Below are positions 55,621 to 63,642 of a stretch of DNA of 64,000 nt, piece by piece; position 1 is the stretch's first letter, and each line of letters starts with the position of its first letter. Below the pieces are notes generated by a model. That model made no database searches. It was not told the DNA's origin and worked only from the letters and a program-made list of their open reading frames with translations. The DNA lies in the NCBI GenBank assembly GCA_965229005.1, contig CBDDIP010000002.1:2356001-2420000 (forward strand), given 5' to 3'. The translations under genes and the position numbers were made by a program. The stretch is from CBDDIP01 sp965229005 (GTDB lineage Bacteria; Actinomycetota; Acidimicrobiia; Acidimicrobiales; Ilumatobacteraceae).

Positions 55621-57090
55621 GTGAGCCAGCCGATCGAGACGCCGCACGAAGGGGACTCAACGACGTCGTCGATGCCGCGCACGTACATGGTGCGCACGTT
55701 CGGCTGCCAGATGAACGAGCACGACTCCGAGCGCATCGCCGGGCTGTTCGACGCCGACGGCTTCACCGCGGTGTCCGAGGAAGCCGACGCGGACGTCGTC
55801 GTCCTCAACACCTGCTGCATTCGGGAGAACGCCGACAACAAGCTGTACGGCAACCTCGGGTTGTTGAAGCGGTGGAAGGACGAGCGCGACGGCCGTCAGA
55901 TCGTCGTCTCCGGATGCCTCGCCCAGAAGGACCGCGAGGTCGTGCGCGACAAGGCGCCGTGGGTGGACGTGGTGCTCGGCACGCACAACGTGCATCGTGC
56001 CGCGGAGCTGCTGCGCACCGCCACCGAGCACGGCCCCGTCACGGAGATCTTCGACGCGGCCGTCATCGACGATCACGCCCTGTTCCCCAGCGCGCTGCCC
56101 GTGCGTCGCGAGACGTCGTACAACGCGTGGGTCACCATCCAGATCGGCTGCGACAACAGTTGCGCCTTCTGCATCGTGCCGTCGGTCCGTGGCGTCGAGA
56201 TCAGCCGACCGTTCGCCGACGTCGTCGCCGAGGTCGAGGCACTGGCGCTCGCCGGTACCACCGAGGTCACGCTCCTCGGCCAGAACGTGAACAGCTACGG
56301 CCGCGACCTGCAGCTCGCAGCACGGCAGGGTGGCGACCACGACGCCCGCGTGCGTCCGCTGTTCGCCGAGTTGCTCGGCGCGGTCGGTGCCGTGCCGGGG
56401 ATCCGTCGCGTTCGCTTCACCAGTCCGCATCCCAAGGACATGCGGCCCGACACCTTTGCGGCGATGAGCGCCACGCCGGCGGTGTGCGAGCACCTGCACT
56501 ACCCGCTGCAGTCGGGCAGCGATCGGGTGCTGGCGCTGATGCATCGCGGCTACACCGCCGAGCGATACCTGCAGCGGCTCGTCGAGGCACGTGCCTCGAT
56601 CGACGATCTCGCCGTGTCCACCGACATCATCGTGGGCTTCCCGGGCGAGAGCGAGACCGACTTCGTGCACACCCTCGAGGTGGCCGCCGCTGCCGAGTAC
56701 GACTACGCCTACACCTTCCTGTTCTCGCCGCGCGCCGGCACCGAGGCAGCAACCATGGAGCACCTGTTCGTCGATCCCGCCGTTGCTGCCGATCGGTTCC
56801 AGCGGTTGCGCGTCGTCGTCGAGCGCAGCGCGCTGGCCAAGCATCAGGCCCGCGTCGGCATGATCGAGGAGGTGCTCGTCGAGGGTCCGAGCAAGCGGGA
56901 TCCGTCGGTGACCAGCGGGCGTACCCGTCAGAACAAGCTCGTCCACTTCGTCCCGCCGCAGCCCTTGCGCACGGGTGCCTACGCGTCGGTCGAGATCACC
57001 TACGGCGCACCGCACCACCTCACCGGCCGGTTCGTCGAGCACCTTGCCGATCCGATGCACAAGCGCCGCATCGCCGTGCTCGCCGGGTGA
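55621..57090 (+). CDS. miaB: tRNA-2-methylthio-N6-dimethylallyladenosine synthase MiaB
   Basis: A 489-residue radical-SAM methylthiotransferase. The UPF0004 N-terminal domain has FGCQMNEHDSERIAG, LNTCCIRENAD and VSGCLAQKD, supplying the three Cys of the auxiliary cluster. The radical-SAM motif GCDNSCAFCIVPSVRG follows near residue 178, and a C-terminal TRAM domain ends the protein. It adds the 2-methylthio group to i6A37 of tRNAs. miaA, which makes i6A, lies just downstream, so both steps are encoded together. Confidence 0.96.
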   Translation: MSQPIETPHEGDSTTSSMPRTYMVRTFGCQMNEHDSERIAGLFDADGFTAVSEEADADVVVLNTCCIRENADNKLYGNLGLLKRWKDERDGRQIVVSGCLAQKDREVVRDKAPWVDVVLGTHNVHRAAELLRTATEHGPVTEIFDAAVIDDHALFPSALPVRRETSYNAWVTIQIGCDNSCAFCIVPSVRGVEISRPFADVVAEVEALALAGTTEVTLLGQNVNSYGRDLQLAARQGGDHDARVRPLFAELLGAVGAVPGIRRVRFTSPHPKDMRPDTFAAMSATPAVCEHLHYPLQSGSDRVLALMHRGYTAERYLQRLVEARASIDDLAVSTDIIVGFPGESETDFVHTLEVAAAAEYDYAYTFLFSPRAGTEAATMEHLFVDPAVAADRFQRLRVVVERSALAKHQARVGMIEEVLVEGPSKRDPSVTSGRTRQNKLVHFVPPQPLRTGAYASVEITYGAPHHLTGRFVEHLADPMHKRRIAVLAG

Positions 57091-57133
57091 CCGACGCGGA
57101 CGCGGTGGTCCGATCGTCGATCGTGCTGCTTCG

Positions 57134-58063
57134 ATGAACGAACCGATCGTCATCGTTGGCCCGACCGCGTCGGGCAAGAGCGATGTGGCGATGGCGTACG
57201 CCGCCGACCATTCCGGGAGCGAGATCGTCGCCGTCGACGCGATGCAGGTGTACCGGCACATGGACATCGGCACGGCCAAGCCGACGGCGCTCGATCGTGC
57301 GGCGGTGGCGCACCACTGCCTCGATCTGGCAGAGCCCGCTGACGAGTTCACGGTCGCCCAGTTCGCGGTGGCGGCCGCGGCGGCGCTGCACGACGTCGCC
57401 GGTCGCGGGGGCACTGCCGTCGTGGTCGGCGGCACGGGCCTGTACCTGCGGGCGCTCACCGACCCGATGGACCTCCCGGGTCGGTGGCCGGCCGTTCGGG
57501 CGCAGATCGAAGCGAGGCTCGACTCCGACGGGGTGGTCGCCCTGCACGCGGAGCTCACGGCCCTCGACCCCGTCGCCGCGTCGCGCATGGAACCGACCAA
57601 CGAGCGGCGCGTCGTTCGCGCCCTCGAGGTCACCCTCGGCGGAGGAAGACCGTTCAGCTCGTACGGCCCCGGCGTGAGCACGTACGCGCCGACGCCGTTT
57701 CGTCAGATCGGCATCGCCTGGCAGCGCGAGGCGCTGGCCCGGCGCATCGAGCAGCGCGTCGAGCGGATGATGTCGGCGGGGCTGCTCGACGAGGTGGCGC
57801 AGATCGACCGCACCACGACCTGGTCGCGGACAGCTCGCCAGGCACTCGGCTACAAGGAGCTGCTGGCCCACCTCCACGGCGAGGTCTCGTTGGACGAGGC
57901 GGTCGCGACGACCATCGTGCGCACGCGGCAGTTCGCCGTTCGGCAAATCCGATGGTTCCGACGCGACCCACGCATACGCTGGGTGCCGGTCGGCGACGAT
58001 CCGGTGGAGGAGCTCCTCCCCGTCTTGCGTTCGCTGCCCGATGGATCTCCAACGGCACCATGA
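57134..58063 (+). CDS. miaA: tRNA dimethylallyltransferase MiaA
   Basis: A 309-residue enzyme. P-loop IVGPTASGKSDVAMAYA, the DAMQVYRHMDIGTAKPT motif, VVVGGTGLYLRAL and the C-terminal GYKELLAHLHGEVSLDEAVA, TIVRTRQFAVRQIRWFRRDP are canonical. It transfers dimethylallyl to A37 of UNN-reading tRNAs. The ATG at 57134 is 43 bases after miaB. Its stop overlaps the dapF start as ATGA. Confidence 0.96.
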   Translation: MNEPIVIVGPTASGKSDVAMAYAADHSGSEIVAVDAMQVYRHMDIGTAKPTALDRAAVAHHCLDLAEPADEFTVAQFAVAAAAALHDVAGRGGTAVVVGGTGLYLRALTDPMDLPGRWPAVRAQIEARLDSDGVVALHAELTALDPVAASRMEPTNERRVVRALEVTLGGGRPFSSYGPGVSTYAPTPFRQIGIAWQREALARRIEQRVERMMSAGLLDEVAQIDRTTTWSRTARQALGYKELLAHLHGEVSLDEAVATTIVRTRQFAVRQIRWFRRDPRIRWVPVGDDPVEELLPVLRSLPDGSPTAP

Positions 58064-58914
58064 CTGCAACACCCTCCGCATCCGACGCACCGGCCACGGT
58101 GCAGCTGTCCAAGCACGAAGCGCTCGGCAACGACTTCCTCGTCACGTTCCACCCACACGTCGACGATCTCCCGGCGTTCGCCCGCGAGTTGTGCGACCGT
58201 CGCCGTGGTATCGGCTCCGACGGCCTGCTCGTGGGGGAGAGCGCCGATGGATACGCGGCGCAGATGGTGCTCTACAACGCCGACGGATCGCGCGCCGAGA
58301 TGAGCGGCAACGGCATCCGGTGCTTCGCCCAGGCCCTCGCATCGCGACGCGGCGACGAGCATCCGCAGCGGATCCTCACCGACGCAGGTGAACGTCTGGT
58401 GACCTTGCTCGGCGGCGACGCACCGGGTGAGATCCTCGCTGCGGTGGACATGGGTGAGGTCGCCGCGATCGAGGAACCCGCCGACTGGCGACAGGTCGGC
58501 TGCGATCCGATGCGGCCGGTGAGCCACCTCAGCGTGGGCAACCCGCACACCGTCGTCGGCGTCGAGGACGTGCGTGCCGTCGACCTGCTCGCCATCGGCA
58601 CCGTCGTCCCATACGTCAACCTGGAGATCGTCGAGCACGGGCCAGAGGTGCACGCGATCACGATGCGCGTGCACGAGCGCGGCGCCGGGATCACCGAAGC
58701 GTGTGGCACGGGTGCGTGCGCGGCGGCGTGGGCAGCCGTCGCCTGGGGGTTGGTGCCGGCCAGCAGCCCGGAAATCCTCGTGCACATGGACGGCGGCGAT
58801 GCAAAGGTTCGTTTGCACCAACCGGACCACGGGCGCGTCACGCTGATCGGTCCGGCCCGCCACATCGCCGACATCACCGTTGCCCACCCAGCACACCGGA
58901 GCACCACTGCATGA
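58060..58914 (+). CDS. dapF: Diaminopimelate epimerase, with Ser at the first catalytic Cys position
   Basis: A 284-residue DapF-fold protein. Recognised by KHEALGNDFLVTF, the substrate segment YNADGSRAEMSGNGIRCFAQ, SVGNPHTVVGVEDV, VNLEIVEHG, and the second active-site segment ERGAGITEACGTGACAAAW. The canonical enzyme uses two Cys as acid/base, one in MCGNG and one in ACGTGA. Here the first reads MSGNG (codon AGC, about 58305), the second Cys is intact. A Cys lies four residues further on (GIRC) as in usual enzymes. It should still make meso-diaminopimelate for peptidoglycan and lysine, but by an altered mechanism, or act as a related epimerase. Coupled to miaA and hflX. Confidence 0.88.
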   Translation: MTATPSASDAPATVQLSKHEALGNDFLVTFHPHVDDLPAFARELCDRRRGIGSDGLLVGESADGYAAQMVLYNADGSRAEMSGNGIRCFAQALASRRGDEHPQRILTDAGERLVTLLGGDAPGEILAAVDMGEVAAIEEPADWRQVGCDPMRPVSHLSVGNPHTVVGVEDVRAVDLLAIGTVVPYVNLEIVEHGPEVHAITMRVHERGAGITEACGTGACAAAWAAVAWGLVPASSPEILVHMDGGDAKVRLHQPDHGRVTLIGPARHIADITVAHPAHRSTTA

Positions 58915-60239
58915 CCACCCCGTACAACGAAGCACTCGGCGCGACGCTCATCGAGCGCACCAAGCGGGAGCGCATCGTGCTCGTCGGGGTCACGCTGCCC
59001 GGCCACACCGACGAGGACACGGAGGCAGGGCTCGATGAGCTGGCGCTGCTGGTGGACACCGCCGGCGCCGACGAAGCGGCGCGCCTCGTGCAGCGCCGCG
59101 ACTCGCCTGATCACACGTGGTTCATCGGCAAGGGCAAGGCGCAGGAGCTGAAGGAGATCTGCCTCGCCGTCGACGCCGACACCGTCGTGTTCGACAACGA
59201 TCTCAGTCCGGCGCAGCAGTACAACCTGGAGAAGATGCTCGGTCGCACGGCGCTCGATCGCACCGCGGTCATCCTCGACATCTTCGGCCAGAACGCGCAC
59301 ACGATGGAGGGCAAGGCGCAAGTCGAGCTGGCGCTGCTCCGCTACCGCCTGCCGCGGCTTCGTCGCGGCAACACCGCCAACCTGTCGCAGCAGTCCGGCG
59401 GCATCGGGACGCGCACCCGTGGCAAGGGCGAGACCAAGCTGGAGACCGACCGACGAACGCTGATGCGCCGCATCAACCGGTTGGAGGACGATCTCAAGCA
59501 CTTGCAGGGAACCCGTCACCTGCAGCGCAAGAGCCGCTCGCGCAGCGGGCTGTCCGCGGTGACGATCGTCGGCTACACCAACGCCGGCAAGAGCACGTTG
59601 CTCAACCGGCTGACGCAAGCAGGTGTGCTCGTCGAAGACCGGTTGTTCGCCACCCTCGATCCCACCACCCGACGCCTCGCGCTGCCCGGCGGTGAGCCCG
59701 TCCTGCTCACCGACACGGTCGGCTTCGTCCGGCGCCTGCCGCACGGTCTGGTCGAGTCGTTCAAGAGCACGCTGGAGGTGGCCGCGTCGGCCGACTTCCT
59801 CGTGCACGTGGTCGATTGCGCAGCACCCGACCCGGAAGGGCAGATCGCGGCGGTCCGGTCCGTGCTCGGCGAGATCGACGCTCAGTCCGTTCCCGAGCTC
59901 CTGGTCTTCAACAAGGTCGACGCCGCGCCGGATGTCGCTGCCGATCTGACGGCGCGCCATGAAGGTTCCGTTGCCCTCAGCGCGTTCACCGGCGAGGGCA
60001 TCGACGAGTTCCTCGTCGTCCTCGCCGACCGGCTGCGCAGCATCACCGCGGTCGTCGAGCTGCTGATCCCGTACGAACGAGGCGACCTCGTCGCCGCCGT
60101 GCACCGCGAGGGCGAAGTGGTGTCGACGTTGAACGACACCAACGGACTGCGCATCCGTGCACGGCTCAGCGACGCGTCCGCCGGTCGGCTGTCGGAGTTC
60201 GTCGCGCTGGCAGCAGCGCACGCCGCTGCGACCGGCTGA
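58911..60239 (+). CDS. hflX: GTPase HflX
   Basis: A 442-residue ribosome-associated GTPase. The N-terminal domain has WFIGKGKAQELKEICLAVDA and DNDLSPAQQYNLEKMLG, then LDIFGQNAHTMEGKAQVELA and a Gly-rich loop GGIGTRTRGKGETKLETDRR. G1 is GYTNAGKST, G3 DTVGF, G4 NKVD. HflX splits stalled or hibernating 70S ribosomes. ATG overlaps the dapF stop as ATGA. The Gly-rich linker is full length and intact. Confidence 0.96.
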   Translation: MTTPYNEALGATLIERTKRERIVLVGVTLPGHTDEDTEAGLDELALLVDTAGADEAARLVQRRDSPDHTWFIGKGKAQELKEICLAVDADTVVFDNDLSPAQQYNLEKMLGRTALDRTAVILDIFGQNAHTMEGKAQVELALLRYRLPRLRRGNTANLSQQSGGIGTRTRGKGETKLETDRRTLMRRINRLEDDLKHLQGTRHLQRKSRSRSGLSAVTIVGYTNAGKSTLLNRLTQAGVLVEDRLFATLDPTTRRLALPGGEPVLLTDTVGFVRRLPHGLVESFKSTLEVAASADFLVHVVDCAAPDPEGQIAAVRSVLGEIDAQSVPELLVFNKVDAAPDVAADLTARHEGSVALSAFTGEGIDEFLVVLADRLRSITAVVELLIPYERGDLVAAVHREGEVVSTLNDTNGLRIRARLSDASAGRLSEFVALAAAHAAATG

Positions 60240-60309
60240 ACGTCTTCGGCGGAGGAATCCCGGTGAGCACTGTGGCCACGCGGGTGCAATCGGCCAAGAT
60301 GGTCGGCGC

Positions 60310-61434
60310 ATGACCGTTGACGCACCGGCCGAGGGATTCGTCCCGCCGCCGTACCCCTACGACCGCCTCGATCGTTTCGCGCCGCTCGGCGCACGGCTCG
60401 ACGGCGGGCTCGTCGACCTCTCCGTCGGCACGCCGTGCGACCCGCCGCTGGCCGCCGTGGTCACCGCCCTCGGATCGTCGAACAGCGAGCGCGGCTACCC
60501 GCCGAGCATCGGCACCGAACCGTTGCGCGCCGCGGTGCAGGCGTGGATGCGGCGACGTTTCGACATCGACGTGCCGCTCGCCCAGATCGCCGCATGCATC
60601 GGCACGAAGGAACTGGTCGCCACCACGCCGCAGTTCCTCAAGCTGCGCACGCCGTCGCGCGACACCGTGCTCTTTCCGGCCGTCGCCTATCCCACCTACG
60701 AGATGGGGGCGATCCTGGCCGGGTGCCGGCCGGTGCCGGTCCCGCCGCTGCCGGATGGTGGCATCGACCTCGACGCGATCGATCCTGCGGACGCCGCACG
60801 GGCACTGATGCTGTGGGTCAACAGCCCGTCCAACCCGACTGGTGCGCTCAGCGATCTCGGTGCCGCGGCCGCGTGGGGTCGTGCGCACGACGTGCCGGTG
60901 TTCAGCGACGAGTGCTACGTCGAGTTCACGTGGGACGCGGCGCCGACGAGCATCTTGCAGCACGGACTCGACGGCGTGGTCGCCGTGCACTCGCTGTCCA
61001 AGCGGAGCAACCTCGCCGGCGTGCGCGTCGGCTTCTACGCCGGCGATGCCGACATCGTCGGCTACCTCAAAGAGGTGCGCAAGCACGTCGGCATGCTGGT
61101 GCCCGGTCCGGCCCAGGCTGCCGGTGTCGTGGCGCTCGGCGACGACGCGCACGTCGCGGTCCAGCGCGACCGCTACCGCCATCGGCTCGAGCGGTTGGCC
61201 CACGTGCTGTCGGCGTGGTCCGGTCTCGAGGTGCCGATGCCGGCCGGCAGCTTCTACCTCTGGTTCGATGCCCAGGACGGATGGGCGTTTGCGGAGCGGC
61301 TGGCGACCGAAGGTGGAGCGCTGGTCAGCCCCGGCGACTTCTATGGAGCAGGCGGTGCGCAGAACGTCAGGGCCGCCGTGGTACAACCTGACGAACGGAT
61401 CGAGCTCGTCGCACGGCGACTGGGGGTCAACTGA
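60310..61434 (+). CDS. dapC: Succinyldiaminopimelate aminotransferase DapC
   Basis: A 374-residue class I aminotransferase. Segments PYDRLDRFAPLGARLDGGLV, DLSVGTPCDPPLAAVVTAL, ERGYPPSIGTEPLRAAVQAW, LWVNSPSNPTGAL, SDECYVEF and the PLP Lys in HSLSKRSNLAGVRVGFYAG match actinobacterial DapC. It converts N-succinyl-2-amino-6-ketopimelate using glutamate in the lysine/DAP pathway. Closeness to dapF supports this call over other class I aminotransferases. Stop and next start overlap as TGATG. Confidence 0.92.
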   Translation: MTVDAPAEGFVPPPYPYDRLDRFAPLGARLDGGLVDLSVGTPCDPPLAAVVTALGSSNSERGYPPSIGTEPLRAAVQAWMRRRFDIDVPLAQIAACIGTKELVATTPQFLKLRTPSRDTVLFPAVAYPTYEMGAILAGCRPVPVPPLPDGGIDLDAIDPADAARALMLWVNSPSNPTGALSDLGAAAAWGRAHDVPVFSDECYVEFTWDAAPTSILQHGLDGVVAVHSLSKRSNLAGVRVGFYAGDADIVGYLKEVRKHVGMLVPGPAQAAGVVALGDDAHVAVQRDRYRHRLERLAHVLSAWSGLEVPMPAGSFYLWFDAQDGWAFAERLATEGGALVSPGDFYGAGGAQNVRAAVVQPDERIELVARRLGVN

Positions 61435-62408
61435 TGTCGTACCAACCGCCGCCGTCTGAACCGGGAGCACCCGGACCAGCGCCGTACCTGCCGCCTGGTG
61501 CCGCGCCGTACGCGCCGGCACCGGCTGCGTACGCACCGGTCACGACCGCGGTGCCGACGTCCGCGCCCGACGGAGGTGTCGGCGGTCGCCGAACGCTGTT
61601 GTTGCTGCTGGGCGTGGTGCTGCTCGTCGCCGGCATCGGTACCGCAGTCGCTGGCTTCGTGCTCAGCTCCTCGCGGCTCGACGACGGCGTGAAGCAGCTT
61701 GCTCGCGCCCCCGTCGGCTGCACGACGACGCTCGAGTTCGACAAGGCCGGCACGTTCAACGTGTTCCTGGAGACGAAGGGCAAGCTCACCGATCCGCTGA
61801 AGGGTGACTGCGCGGCGAAGGACGAGTACGACCGCGGCGACGACGACGCGCCGGACGTCACGCTGACCCTCAAGGACGGCAACGACGACGAGGTCACCAT
61901 CGACGAGTCGAGCGGTCCGAACTACGACGCCGGCGGGTTCGTCGGCTCGGCCATCGGCAAGGTGACCATCGAGGAGGCGGGCACGTTCCGTCTGAAGGTG
62001 GACTCCAGTTCCGATGACTTCGCCATCGCGCTGGGCAAGGATCCTGACGGCGATGCGTCGTCGCTGCAGACGATCGGTCTGATCGCCGGTGGTGCGGCTG
62101 CGCTGCTCGGTCTGCTGCTGCTGTTGCTCGGCATGCGTCGTCGGCCGGCTCCGGCGGCGGGCATCGTGCCACCGTCACCCTGGAACGCCGGTCCGGTCGG
62201 CACGCCGTCGGTCCCGGGCTACGTCGCTCCGCCGCCCGCCGCGCCGCCGATCGACGTGTGGAACGTCACCCGGCCACCATCCGAGCCGTTGCCGACCGAA
62301 CCGATGCCGACGCAGCCGGCGCCTTGGCAGCCGGCGACCGAGCAGATGCCCGTCGCTCCGGACGAAGAGCCGCCGCCTGCCGCACCGTGGGGGGCGCCGC
62401 AGGTCTGA
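61434..62408 (+). CDS. Pro-rich membrane protein, unknown function
   Basis: A 324-residue protein. A cytosolic Pro/Ala-rich N-terminus (about 50 residues) is followed by a TM segment, TLLLLLGVVLLVAGIGTAVAGFVL, and a beta-rich extracellular domain with two Cys (VGCTTTLEF; KGDCAAKDEY). A second TM lies near residue 225 (TIGLIAGGAAALLGLLLLLL), followed by a long Pro-rich cytosolic tail. The layout resembles actinobacterial proteins that present an Ig/beta domain outside between two TM helices. No named family. Coupled to dapC. Confidence 0.75.
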   Translation: MSYQPPPSEPGAPGPAPYLPPGAAPYAPAPAAYAPVTTAVPTSAPDGGVGGRRTLLLLLGVVLLVAGIGTAVAGFVLSSSRLDDGVKQLARAPVGCTTTLEFDKAGTFNVFLETKGKLTDPLKGDCAAKDEYDRGDDDAPDVTLTLKDGNDDEVTIDESSGPNYDAGGFVGSAIGKVTIEEAGTFRLKVDSSSDDFAIALGKDPDGDASSLQTIGLIAGGAAALLGLLLLLLGMRRRPAPAAGIVPPSPWNAGPVGTPSVPGYVAPPPAAPPIDVWNVTRPPSEPLPTEPMPTQPAPWQPATEQMPVAPDEEPPPAAPWGAPQV

Positions 62409-62418
62409 CGGCCGTCGC

Positions 62419-63048
62419 TCAGAGTCGGCGCATCACCGTGACGACCTTGCCGAAGATCTGCACCTGATCGGCATCGAAGACCATCGGTGACAGGCGCGGG
62501 TTGGCCGGGATCAGCGTGATCGTGTTGCCGTCGCGCTGGAGCGTCTTCACCGTGGCCTCCTCACCGGGAATGCCCGCGATGACGATGCAGCCGTTGTCGG
62601 CGGTGGTCTGCGCACGGGCGACGACGAAGTCGCCGTCCATGATCCCGACCTCGATCATCGAATCGCCGCGCACACGCAGCATGAACAGATCGCCCGTGCC
62701 GGTGAAGTCCTCCGGGAGCGGGTAGAGCTCCTCGACGTTCTCCTGGGCGAGCACGTCGGTGCCGGCCGCGACGTCGCCGACCAGCGGCACGTGGCGCACG
62801 TGGCGACGTTCCATGGCAACGCCCGACGACGGATCGAAGCGGACCTCGATGGCGCGCGGCTTGGTTGGGTCGCGCTTGAGGAAGCCCATGCGCTGCAGCG
62901 AGGCCAGGTGGCTGTGCACCGTCGAGGGGGAGGTGAGGCCGACCGACTCACCGATCTCACGCACGCTCGGCGGGTAGCCCCGCTCGCGCATGCTGGTTTC
63001 GATGACATCGAGGATGCCGCGCTGGCGGGCCGTGAGCTGTTCGGACAT
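62419..63048 (-). CDS. lexA: SOS repressor LexA
   Basis: A 209-residue repressor. ATG 63048 (MSEQLTARQ) is preferred to ATG 63075 and 63099 because TACGCT ends 6 bases before it and the longer forms would cover LexA boxes. The winged HTH reads RQRGILDVIETSMRERGYPP and SVREIGESVGLTSPSTVHSH. The Ala-Gly cleavage site lies in VGDVAAGTDVLAQ, the catalytic Ser in RGDSMIE, and Lys in EATVKTLQRDG. RecA filaments trigger self-cleavage. It probably represses recA, itself and the divergent LysM gene. Confidence 0.97.
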   Translation of the reverse strand: MSEQLTARQRGILDVIETSMRERGYPPSVREIGESVGLTSPSTVHSHLASLQRMGFLKRDPTKPRAIEVRFDPSSGVAMERRHVRHVPLVGDVAAGTDVLAQENVEELYPLPEDFTGTGDLFMLRVRGDSMIEVGIMDGDFVVARAQTTADNGCIVIAGIPGEEATVKTLQRDGNTITLIPANPRLSPMVFDADQVQIFGKVVTVMRRL

Positions 63049-63054
63049 GGGCAC

Positions 63055-63060
63055 AGCGTA
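63055..63060 (-). promoter_or_regulatory. -10-like TACGCT, 6 nt before lexA
   Basis: On the - strand TACGCT ends 6 nt before the lexA ATG, with the LexA-box cluster starting 20 bases upstream. Confidence 0.45.
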
Positions 63061-63079
63061 CGCGCGTTCGCTCATCAGG

Positions 63080-63163
63080 TCAAACATCCGTTCGTGCAAC
63101 AGATGTTCGATCCGGGGTTGCGGTCGAACAACCGTTCGTGGTTGACTACGAACAGTCGTTCGA
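63080..63163. promoter_or_regulatory. Cluster of four LexA boxes between lexA and the LysM gene
   Basis: Four 16-mers fit CGAAC-N4-GTTCG to varying degree: 63080-63095 TCAAACATCCGTTCGT, 63095-63110 TGCAACAGATGTTCGA, 63124-63139 TCGAACAACCGTTCGT and 63148-63163 ACGAACAGTCGTTCGA. The last two are nearly perfect and nearest the LysM gene; the first two are weaker and nearest lexA. The set implies autoregulation of lexA and control of the LysM gene. Confidence 0.75.
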
Positions 63164-63203
63164 CCGAGATCCGGCCGACGAGTCGTTCGGAAGGGGAATC
63201 GCC

Positions 63204-63620
63204 ATGGCTGTGCAGATGTCGCCGCTCCACATCACCTCGTACGCCGTCGTCGTTCCCGGTCGGCAGTTCCGTCCGGCTCCGTCGGCGCAGGTGTACCTGC
63301 GTCGTCGGGTGCTCGCCGGCATTGCGCTGGCCACCGTTGTCCTGATGCTGCTCGTCAGCGTCAGCCAGGTCCTGGCGAACCGTGGGGGCGACCCTGCCTC
63401 CGTCCCCACGGTTCGTCCGGCAACCGCTGCGGCCGCGGCCGGCGCCGGTGTCGACGTTGCCACCGGCCAGGCCATCTACGTCGTCCAACCGGGCGACACG
63501 CTGTGGTCGATCGCCGAGCAATTCCACGGCGACGGCTCCTTGACGCACTACGTCGACGTGCTGGTGGATCACAACGACGGCACCGAGTTGGCCGTCGGAC
63601 AGCGCCTGCTGTTGCCCTGA
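63204..63620 (+). CDS. LysM-domain membrane protein, likely SOS-induced division suppressor
   Basis: A 138-residue protein from ATG 63204 with a GAAGGGGAA Shine-Dalgarno. A single TM segment near residues 35-55 (VLAGIALATVVLMLLVSVSQ) is followed by an Ala-rich linker and a C-terminal LysM (YVVQPGDTLWSIAEQFHGDG, then VDVLVDHNDG and VGQRLLLP). A small LysM membrane protein divergent from lexA is YneA in Bacillus and Rv2719c (ChiZ) in Mycobacterium, which delay division during SOS. The LexA boxes directly upstream support the same role. No hydrolase domain is present. Confidence 0.88.
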   Translation: MAVQMSPLHITSYAVVVPGRQFRPAPSAQVYLRRRVLAGIALATVVLMLLVSVSQVLANRGGDPASVPTVRPATAAAAAGAGVDVATGQAIYVVQPGDTLWSIAEQFHGDGSLTHYVDVLVDHNDGTELAVGQRLLLP

Positions 63621-63629
63621 GCGCACCGC

Positions 63630-63635
63630 TAGCCT
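63630..63635 (+). promoter_or_regulatory. -10-like TAGCCT, 7 nt before nrdR
   Basis: TAGCCT ends 7 nt before the nrdR GTG. Confidence 0.4.
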
Positions 63636-63642
63636 CACCCGG

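Noticed and set aside
53763..55853. A 696-codon - strand frame over recA and the cupin gene
   Set aside because: Antisense to recA, which is unambiguous; the reading is compositionally a mirror of recA codons.
58290..58330. The MSGNG motif of dapF as a frameshift or decay mark
   Set aside because: The frame is continuous and the second active-site segment is intact, so it is reported as a substitution instead.
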